Positions 22,801 through 28,474 of a stretch of DNA of 28,474 bases are shown piece by piece. Under the pieces are notes generated by a model that saw nothing but the letters and a program-made list of their open reading frames with translations, searched no databases and was not told where the DNA came from. The stretch covers positions 1 to 28,474 of the forward strand of contig DAONVO010000022.1 of assembly GCA_035412805.1 (NCBI GenBank), read 5' to 3'. Both the position numbers and the translations under genes were made by a program. The DNA comes from DTU018 sp029550685. GTDB lineage: Bacteria; Bacillota; Syntrophomonadia; Syntrophomonadales; Syntrophomonadaceae. Positions within the stretch are counted from its first letter, which is position 1. The number at the start of each line of letters is the position of its first letter.

Positions 22801-22875
22801 AATGACACGCCTGGAAGCCATTTTCACAGCAATTGTCACCTGTGGCACAGGCCATGACAGATGAAAACATCGCTG
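22801..22875. repeat. Degenerate copy of the 21 kb repeat family
   Basis: The stretch includes CCATTTTCACAGCAATTGTCACCTG, cited in part, then GCACAGGCCATGA.GATGAAA. It matches the blocks before copies A and B (TCACCTGAAGCACAGGCC and ATGAATGAAAGG) and the TCATTTTCACAACAATGACA near 21299. The copies thus bracket the DegV-tatA2 segment. Confidence 0.5.
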
Positions 22876-23040
22876 CACGGCTTAAGGTAAAAAATTTTTC
22901 CCCGCTTATTGATTGTTTTATGATATTATTTTCGTATGGTTCTTTCTATCAGGTCTTCCTTGTAGCTTAGTAGTACAGTAGGCAGGAAGCACAGATGAAC
23001 CTGTAGAGTTAGTAGTGTAGGACAGGAGGATGGATGACAA

Positions 23041-24591
23041 TTGGATATCTTATTGACTCTCGTACCCGTTTTGTTGGTATTGGGCTTGCTTATTATAGCC
23101 CGGTGGCCGGCCGACCTAAGCGGTCTGGCAGGCTGGATAGTTACTATTGCTATTGCCTATCTATTTTTCAACACCTCGTTGGAAGTAGGCCTAACTGCTT
23201 CCCTGGCAGGACTCATTGCTTCCTTTCCGGTTTCCCTGATGGTGGTCACTTCCATATTTCAAATTACCTTTCTGGAATGCACGGGGGCATTAAAACGTAT
23301 TGTGGTGTTTGTTAAAACTATTGCCCTCCGCGATCAGACCGTACAGATTATGATCATTAATATGGGGATAGGTACGCTGCTGGTAGCAGTAGGCGCTACC
23401 CCGGTTTCGATTCTTCCCCCCATTATGCTCGCTCTGGGTTATTCCACCTTTGTAGCGGTTGCCCTGCCGGCACTGGGCTATGATGCTCTGTGCACTTATG
23501 CCCTATTGGGCGGTGCTTTAGTCATTTTTTCAGATATGACTGGTACCCCCCTGAATGAAGCTGCTTTAGTATTTTCGAAGTTTATGCCGATCATTTCTAC
23601 TATGATTGGCTTTGGCATGCTGTATATAGTGGGCGGCTGGGCCAAGATGCGAGAGGGATTTATCCCCTGCCTGCTGGCCGGTTCCACCATGGGTTTGACT
23701 GCTGTGGCTATAGCCCACATAGGTTCAGGTATTGTATTAACTGGTGTAATGGCCGGCATGGCCACCATTTTAATGATGATGCTTTACCTAACTGTTAAGG
23801 GCCATCCGATTCTGGATCGCTCCCAGCTTACTCCCCAGGATATTGCCACTGAGCAGTCCATGCCCCTGCTAAAAGCTCTGGCACCCTGGATTATTCTGGT
23901 GTCATGCTGTTTGATTATTAATTTCTGGCCACCTCTGTATAATTTCTTATTTAAGGAACTAGCCATGGCTGTGGAAATTATCCCCGGGGGCAAGCCCCTT
24001 AACACCCGCATGCTGTGGAATGCCTATACCTGGGTGATTATCAGCACTTTAATAGCGGTGCCCCTGTTAAAACCGAGCAAAGCTCAATGGAAAGAAATTA
24101 TCACCAAGTGGCTGAAACGGGCTCCCCGGCCCTTCTTTTCAGCAGCAGTTTTCTTTTCCATTGCTTATGTTATGATGTACTCTGGCTATATCCCCCAGAG
24201 TGGAGGATGGAGCTCGCCTGAGTTGGATTCCAACATGATTTCGGTACTGGCTTTAGGTTCGGCTAATTTGTTTAACGGTGCCTACTCGGCGGTAGCCGCC
24301 TTTCTAGGGTTGTTGGGAGGATTTGTCTCTGGTTCGGAAGCATCTACCATTGCCTTGTTTACCAAATATAATCAGATCACTTCTGAACTGCTGAACCTCG
24401 ATTTTCTTGTAGTCGCTGCCGGAACTGCCATTGCCGGTGGACTGGCTAGCGTAATATCCCCAGCTAAGCTGCAGAATGCAGCAGCTACCATAGATGCCCT
24501 GGGAATCGAATCCAAGGTGATCAAGGTAGCAGTAGTCGTAGCAGTTGTCTTTACCAGTGTGGCCGCTTTACTTACCTTTATCTGGGCATAA
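23041..24591 (+). CDS. L-lactate permease family transporter (LctP/GlcA-like)
   Basis: A 516-residue polytopic membrane protein with about twelve or more spans, resembling the LctP family of H+-coupled lactate/glycolate carriers. The N-terminal RWPADLSGLAGWIVTIAIAY, the GATPVSILPPIMLALGYS region near residue 117 and the C-terminal SGSEASTIALFTKYN and AKLQNAAATIDALG stretches fit the family. The only in-frame start is TTG at 23041, since a TGA stop lies at 23035. AGGAGG is 11 bases upstream. The gene is solitary. Substrate, probably a short 2-hydroxyacid, is from family knowledge only. Confidence 0.82.
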   Translation: MDILLTLVPVLLVLGLLIIARWPADLSGLAGWIVTIAIAYLFFNTSLEVGLTASLAGLIASFPVSLMVVTSIFQITFLECTGALKRIVVFVKTIALRDQTVQIMIINMGIGTLLVAVGATPVSILPPIMLALGYSTFVAVALPALGYDALCTYALLGGALVIFSDMTGTPLNEAALVFSKFMPIISTMIGFGMLYIVGGWAKMREGFIPCLLAGSTMGLTAVAIAHIGSGIVLTGVMAGMATILMMMLYLTVKGHPILDRSQLTPQDIATEQSMPLLKALAPWIILVSCCLIINFWPPLYNFLFKELAMAVEIIPGGKPLNTRMLWNAYTWVIISTLIAVPLLKPSKAQWKEIITKWLKRAPRPFFSAAVFFSIAYVMMYSGYIPQSGGWSSPELDSNMISVLALGSANLFNGAYSAVAAFLGLLGGFVSGSEASTIALFTKYNQITSELLNLDFLVVAAGTAIAGGLASVISPAKLQNAAATIDALGIESKVIKVAVVVAVVFTSVAALLTFIWA

Positions 24592-24635
24592 TGGTTTACG
24601 GTTTAATCTCTGCTTGCACCAAATTGAAGACGATT

Positions 24636-24673
24636 ATCATATAGGGAAGGCACCAAGGCCTTCCCTATATGAT
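24636..24673. terminator. 15-bp palindrome, probable terminator of the permease gene
   Basis: ATCATATAGGGAAGG (24636-24650) is perfectly complementary to 24659-24673 around an 8-base loop. It lies 44 bp after the permease stop. No T-run follows, so termination would be Rho-dependent or weak; stem stability is high. Confidence 0.5.
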
Positions 24674-24833
24674 TACCAATGATGTCCCCTGGTAGTCAAT
24701 GACCTGTGTATTTGCTTGAGCGCCTCAACAGTTGGAGGAATCCTTGGATAATTTAGTGGTAATCTTTAGTTGACACTGCTAGGCGACCTATAACATACAT
24801 ATATAATAAATCCCTATACACAGAGAGGATTTT

Positions 24834-26141
24834 ATGGGCAAAGATTACCCAGAATTGCATCTTCCTTCGGATCAAGCCGCCCTCTTGGGTTTAGAGTCAA
24901 ATAATATCTGCCGGCTGGCTCTGGGCAACAAATCCATTGAGGTACTTGTGGATGTAGTTGAAGAGGACAGCGATCCCCTTATTACCATATCGCCTGAATT
25001 ATCTATAGCTTTGGGCATACCGGAAGGATTGGAAATGAATATCCGCCAGGACGGTGACAAGCTCCGTATCGGCCCATTGGCAGGGATTCTAACCGATGCT
25101 TACAATCAGCAAAAAGGTTCTTTCGGAACCCAGGAGAGTTTCTTTCGCGGTCTGCTGTACAGTATGCGTTATCTGCATGGTTTGGCTTACGTCTTTACCC
25201 CCCAGGATATCAACTGGCAGAAGAATCGTATTCATGGATATTATCTTTTGCCCGGCCAGCGCCATTGGAAAAGAACCTGGTTTCCCTTTCCTGATGTATG
25301 CTATAACCGTTTTTTTAAACACCGTTACATTGTACTGCCGGATACCACGGTTTCCCGAGCTCGGCTGCAAAGCAGGGTAAAAACCTTCAATACTCATATC
25401 GGCAGCAAGCTGAAGGTACATAAGCAGCTGGCTCAGGATGCGAGTATTGCTCCCCACCTTCCTGAAACCCGCTTATTTTCTTCTATTGACCAGTTTAGAA
25501 GCATGCTCAGCAGGTACAAAGCCGTATATATTAAGCCTATAAACGGCTCACAGGGAGCAGGCATCATTAAGGTCAGTAAAAGAAACAAAAATTTTGTAGT
25601 TAAAACCAATGACCGCCAGGGGGAGGGCCTTTATACTTCACTGACAGACGCATGGAAGGCAGTGCGGGCAGCTTCATCGGGCCGGCAACTTATTATTCAG
25701 CAAGCTATACGAGTTAGCGGTGCACCCCATTTCGACTTTCGCCTGCTTATTCAAAAGGATCGCCGCAACACTTGGTCCGTAACGGGGATAGCCGCACGTA
25801 TCGGTTCCAGAACCAAAATCACCACAAATCTGCACACCGGAGGACAGGCGGTAAGCCTAGGCCATATACTTGCCAATAGAGGTTTCAGTTCCCAGCAAAT
25901 AAGCTCTATACAGGAGGAAATGGAGACGCTGGCGCTGCAGATTGCCCAGTGCATCAACAAGAGTATGCCTTTGATTGGAGAACTAGGTCTAGATTTTATT
26001 GTTGATCACCGGGGCAAGGTGTGGTTTTTGGAAGCCAATCCCAAACCTGCCCGGGCTTCCTTTGGTCAGATCGATGAAAACCTGCGTAATTTAACTATTC
26101 TAAAGCCTATGGAATACGCTTGCTACTTGGCAGGGTTTTAA
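24834..26141 (+). CDS. YheC/YheD-family ATP-grasp spore-coat-associated protein
   Basis: A 435-residue protein. The C-terminal two-thirds form an ATP-grasp-like domain: KAVYIKPINGSQGAGIIKVS near residue 223, a basic DFRLLIQKD near residue 305, and the metal-binding IGELGLDFIVDHRGKVWFLEANPKP near residue 382, with the expected D-x-N pattern. The N-terminal third resembles the YheC/D core with HLPSDQAALLGL. Relatives in Bacillus are annotated as endospore coat-associated, so it supports a spore-forming host. A GAGAGG site precedes ATG 24834. Ligase substrate is unknown. Confidence 0.85.
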   Translation: MGKDYPELHLPSDQAALLGLESNNICRLALGNKSIEVLVDVVEEDSDPLITISPELSIALGIPEGLEMNIRQDGDKLRIGPLAGILTDAYNQQKGSFGTQESFFRGLLYSMRYLHGLAYVFTPQDINWQKNRIHGYYLLPGQRHWKRTWFPFPDVCYNRFFKHRYIVLPDTTVSRARLQSRVKTFNTHIGSKLKVHKQLAQDASIAPHLPETRLFSSIDQFRSMLSRYKAVYIKPINGSQGAGIIKVSKRNKNFVVKTNDRQGEGLYTSLTDAWKAVRAASSGRQLIIQQAIRVSGAPHFDFRLLIQKDRRNTWSVTGIAARIGSRTKITTNLHTGGQAVSLGHILANRGFSSQQISSIQEEMETLALQIAQCINKSMPLIGELGLDFIVDHRGKVWFLEANPKPARASFGQIDENLRNLTILKPMEYACYLAGF

Positions 26142-26160
26142 TTCTCATATAGTACACCCA

Positions 26161-26191
26161 AAAATAAAGGGAGGACCTATGCGATCCTCCC
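26161..26191 (-). terminator. Terminator of the CoA-transferase operon
   Basis: GGGAGGA (26169-26175) pairs over 7 bp with TCCTCCC (26185-26191). On the minus strand it is followed by TTTATTTTT. It lies 14 bp after the minus-strand stop at 26205. Confidence 0.75.
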
Positions 26192-26204
26192 AAACATACT
26201 GTAT

Positions 26205-26993
26205 CTATTTTACACGCGGTGGAAATTCTATAAATATAGCATGCGGATCTACTTCTTCCCGCAGTACCCTCAAAATATCTTCTGAAGGAACTGGTATTTC
26301 TTCGATTTTATCCGGCACCAGCAGTTCAAATCCGGTGCAAGCTTGGGCAATTTCTACGGTTATACCGGGGTTTAAGCCCTTAATACGCATACGCTTGCTT
26401 TCCGGATCAAAATCCATAACCCCGAGCTGAGTCACACAGGCTACCGGTCCCAGTCCGGGCAAACCTGCTTCTTTGCGGCTGTTTCCACCATTTAAATGGC
26501 CAGGACTGGTCAAAAAGTCCAGTTTGGCCGGGAATTTGGTGGGGTCCTGCAGACCGACCAAAACGATACGTTCAGCAAGAGAACTCAGGTCATTTCCTCC
26601 CCCGCTGCCGGTCAGACGGGATTTGAAATTATGATAACTCTCACCTATGAAGTGGGTGTTCAAATTTCCATACATATCGATCTGCGCAGCACCCTGGAAA
26701 GCTATGTCCACAAAGCCATTGGCAGCCATGGCAAAGGAATGTGCCATCTCCATACTCATAGGAGCCCGGCGATAGGTAGCTGCTCCTCCTACTGACCAGG
26801 GCATAGGGCCTTCCCAAGGATCCTGCCCTCCGCTCTCATAGACCAGAGTTATATGAGGAGCATGGGTATACTTGGCTAAAATGGCGCCTACCATGGGCAA
26901 ACCTGTACCCACATAGACTATCATTCCGTCCTGTATTTGCAGGGATACATTATAAGCTAACTGTTCAAATGGATTTGCAGGTGCAATTGTCAA
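26205..26993 (-). CDS. CoA-transferase subunit B (glutaconate-type)
   Basis: A 262-residue subunit. I start it at TTG 26993, 8 bases after AAGGAGG and 19 bp past subunit A; a longer frame runs into subunit A and is not real. The class I catalytic glutamate is in YESGG near residue 53, matching the position of Glu54 in glutaconate CoA-transferase GctB. GAAQIDMYGNLNTHFIG near residue 127, GGGND, and the GLGPVACVTQLGVMDFD end are typical. With subunit A it should move CoA between a carboxylic acid and an acyl-CoA. The related IpdAB hydrolase is an alternative for this family; the substrate is not readable. Confidence 0.85.
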   Translation of the reverse strand: MTIAPANPFEQLAYNVSLQIQDGMIVYVGTGLPMVGAILAKYTHAPHITLVYESGGQDPWEGPMPWSVGGAATYRRAPMSMEMAHSFAMAANGFVDIAFQGAAQIDMYGNLNTHFIGESYHNFKSRLTGSGGGNDLSSLAERIVLVGLQDPTKFPAKLDFLTSPGHLNGGNSRKEAGLPGLGPVACVTQLGVMDFDPESKRMRIKGLNPGITVEIAQACTGFELLVPDKIEEIPVPSEDILRVLREEVDPHAIFIEFPPRVK

Positions 26994-27012
26994 AACGCTC
27001 GCCTCCTTCCAA

Positions 27013-28104
27013 CTAATCCCTCTTGGGCACAACCTGGGTATAGGTAAAGTCAACGCCCTTATCTTCAAGCAGGTATTCTTCTGCTTTCTGCATACGGCGC
27101 AGGTGATCGATGTAACGGGAACCACCTAAGAATTTGGCCAACTTGTCTATTAACTCATACTGGTCTTTGCAGTCTAGAACCCATTCTTTATAGAAGTCCT
27201 GCATAGCTGCCTCATCTCTGGTGGCTATACGCATCAGCCATTCCCACCATTCTCTAGCCCAGTAGTAATAACCGGGACAACATCCAGGCAGACACCCGTA
27301 TGGAAGTTCGACTACAGCATCAACAACCATGAACGGAATACAGACAAAGCTGTTATCAAAACGGATGGAAAGCTCCGGAACAACCTCTTCGCAGGTAATT
27401 ATGACTTTGCGGGAAGCAAAAGCCTCAGCGATATCATTTACCGCTGGCCCAAATATTTTAGCATTTCCGTACATATCCGCCTGCTGAGCGTGGATAAATA
27501 CCACATCAGGGTGCAAAGCGGGAATTAAAACTACCGGATCATTATTCCAGGGATCCCGGGTGACTCTAACATAGGGATTATATTTGATCATATCTGATCC
27601 AAGCAGTTGGCGAGAAGCCACATAAGGCATCCCGTATTGGGCAGCCTTAAATCCTAATCCCATGGAGCCATGTCCCCATTCGGACAGAATCTTTCCTCTG
27701 CCATCTTTAATTGACCGATCAAACGCGCGATCAGTACCACGCATTTCCGCTCCTACGTAAGAATTGTGAGCATACTTGGCGGCACCGCCAAAGATAGCAA
27801 AGGAACTTAATGTGTTAGGAGAACCGATATACTGCAAGTTCTTTTTTCCTTGCCGCCAAACTTCAAATTGAGCTTGCAGGGGGGTGCGTACATAGGAAAA
27901 TCCAGAGTCAGCCACCACATCCCCATCGTCAACAAACTTGGCTACTGCTTCCTGCAGAGTCATACGCTTGTCAACTTTTTCGCGGCATTTTTTCAAATTG
28001 CTCTCCCTAAAGGATTCGTGGTCGATCAAACGGTCCAATATACTAGGATCGCTGATACGAAGGTTTTCCAAAGCTTCTTCATTGTAGGAAAACTTTGCGG
28101 GCAA
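27013..28104 (-). CDS. CoA-transferase subunit A (glutaconate-type)
   Basis: A 363-residue subunit, long for the family, with a basic N-terminal extension. MTLQEAVAKFVDDGDVVADSGF near residue 47, then PLQAQFEVWRQGKKNL near residue 74 and HPDVVFIHAQQADMYGNAKIFG near residue 199, match the family. The start is set at TTG 28104, with GGAGG 8 bases away; GTG at 28107 is possible. The longer frame from 28134 starts before the ribosome site. It lies 20 bp ahead of subunit B. A role in activating a fatty or dicarboxylic acid in syntrophic or fermentative metabolism is inferred. Confidence 0.85.
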   Translation of the reverse strand: MPAKFSYNEEALENLRISDPSILDRLIDHESFRESNLKKCREKVDKRMTLQEAVAKFVDDGDVVADSGFSYVRTPLQAQFEVWRQGKKNLQYIGSPNTLSSFAIFGGAAKYAHNSYVGAEMRGTDRAFDRSIKDGRGKILSEWGHGSMGLGFKAAQYGMPYVASRQLLGSDMIKYNPYVRVTRDPWNNDPVVLIPALHPDVVFIHAQQADMYGNAKIFGPAVNDIAEAFASRKVIITCEEVVPELSIRFDNSFVCIPFMVVDAVVELPYGCLPGCCPGYYYWAREWWEWLMRIATRDEAAMQDFYKEWVLDCKDQYELIDKLAKFLGGSRYIDHLRRMQKAEEYLLEDKGVDFTYTQVVPKRD

Positions 28105-28173
28105 CACACACACCTCCAAATAATTGTCTAACAAGTCCGAATATTACGTAAAATTATAATATGGGGTTAGAAA

Positions 28174-28202
28174 TTATTATTATGCAATATATTGTATCAC
28201 AA
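28174..28202 (-). promoter_or_regulatory. Candidate promoter of the CoA-transferase operon
   Basis: On the minus strand, TTGTGA (28202-28197) and TAATAA (28179-28174) are separated by 17 bp. The spacer contains the perfect palindrome CAATATATTG, possibly an operator. Confidence 0.45.
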
Positions 28203-28294
28203 ACTGTCGTCACGAACAGCCTGTTTTTATCGAAAACAACTTCTACTTTCTGTGTATACAGGTTTTAGACATTTATTCTGCATTGCCATAATGA

Positions 28295-28340
28295 ATTAGC
28301 ACAATTTTGCTTAATATCGCTGATTAGCATAATTGCTAAT
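28295..28340. promoter_or_regulatory. Tandem ATTAGCA dyads, possible operator sites
   Basis: ATTAGCA (28323-28329) and TGCTAAT (28334-28340) form a clean 7-bp dyad with a 4-bp spacer. A looser copy, ATTAGCA (28295-28301) with TGCTTAAT (28308-28315), lies about 27 bp away centre to centre. Both are 100-150 bp upstream of the CoA-transferase promoter candidate. Confidence 0.45.
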
Positions 28341-28370
28341 GCAGGTATGCAACCCTATTTAAAAATTAAA

Positions 28371-28392
28371 GGGGAAGCAGTTATGCTTCCCC
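28371..28392 (-). terminator. Terminator of a minus-strand gene lying beyond the right edge
   Basis: GGGGAAGCA (28371-28379) pairs over 9 bp with TGCTTCCCC (28384-28392) around a GTTA loop. On the minus strand TTTAATTTTT follows, so it probably ends a transcript entering from the right. Confidence 0.7.
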
Positions 28393-28474
28393 TGAGAGTG
28401 TCAAAAAAGTTGCTAAAAAGAATCGAGTAGGGTGCAGCTGCAGTAGCTTGCTGCAGCAACATCCCTCTCACAGA

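Noticed and set aside
28413..28474. Minus-strand frame end (stop at 28413-28415) as the tail of a gene at the right edge
   Set aside because: A terminator follows 20 bp later, which fits, but only about 20 codons are visible and they show no recognisable family, so it is not listed as a gene.

Overview
The window reads as a piece of chromosome from an anaerobic, endospore-forming Firmicute (Clostridia; a Syntrophomonadaceae or Peptococcaceae-like lineage is my best guess, from gene content only). The evidence is strong AAGGAGG-type ribosome sites, a T-box leader, a YheC/YheD-type spore-coat ATP-grasp protein, System II cytochrome c maturation genes (resB/ccsA), a flavodiiron protein, PucR/CdaR- and AcoR-like regulators, and a glutaconate-type CoA-transferase pair. 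No rRNA, tRNA, CRISPR array, transposase or phage gene was seen.

Left part (1-7800): two head-to-head paralogous small proteins with paired CPxC motifs flank a shared AT-rich promoter region. A T-box leader with a probable UGG (Trp) specifier then precedes a three-gene ABC transporter of the TrpXYZ type. On the other strand lie a MarR-MATE efflux operon with a palindromic operator, and a PucR/CdaR-family regulator whose 3' end overlaps a short FIST_C-like reading frame.

Middle part (7850-14920): an AcoR-like sigma54-dependent activator is followed by the most interesting block. A Tat-exported lipoprotein-like FAD reductase lies divergent to a membrane-anchored pentaheme NapC/NrfH-like cytochrome, followed by resB, ccsA and tatA. 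Together they look like a complete export-and-assembly kit for an extracytoplasmic electron-transfer chain to an unknown acceptor. The flavoprotein appears to lack the C4-dicarboxylate-binding residues of fumarate reductase. The divergent intergenic region holds a duplicated box around a factor-independent terminator.

Right part (14920-28474): an FmdE-like protein and a FecBCDE-type importer form an operon preceded by a structured leader that ends in a terminator (riboswitch-like, ligand unknown). Next come a frameshifted flavodiiron protein gene with a -1 slippery-type heptamer at the break, a TipAL-like MerR regulator with a textbook 19-bp-spaced operator/promoter, a cluster of extragenic palindromic repeats, a DegV protein, a second nearly identical tatA, a lactate-permease-family transporter, the spore-coat ATP-grasp protein and a two-subunit CoA-transferase.

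All calls are by eye. Functions rest on motifs and general family knowledge; no database search or folding program was run.
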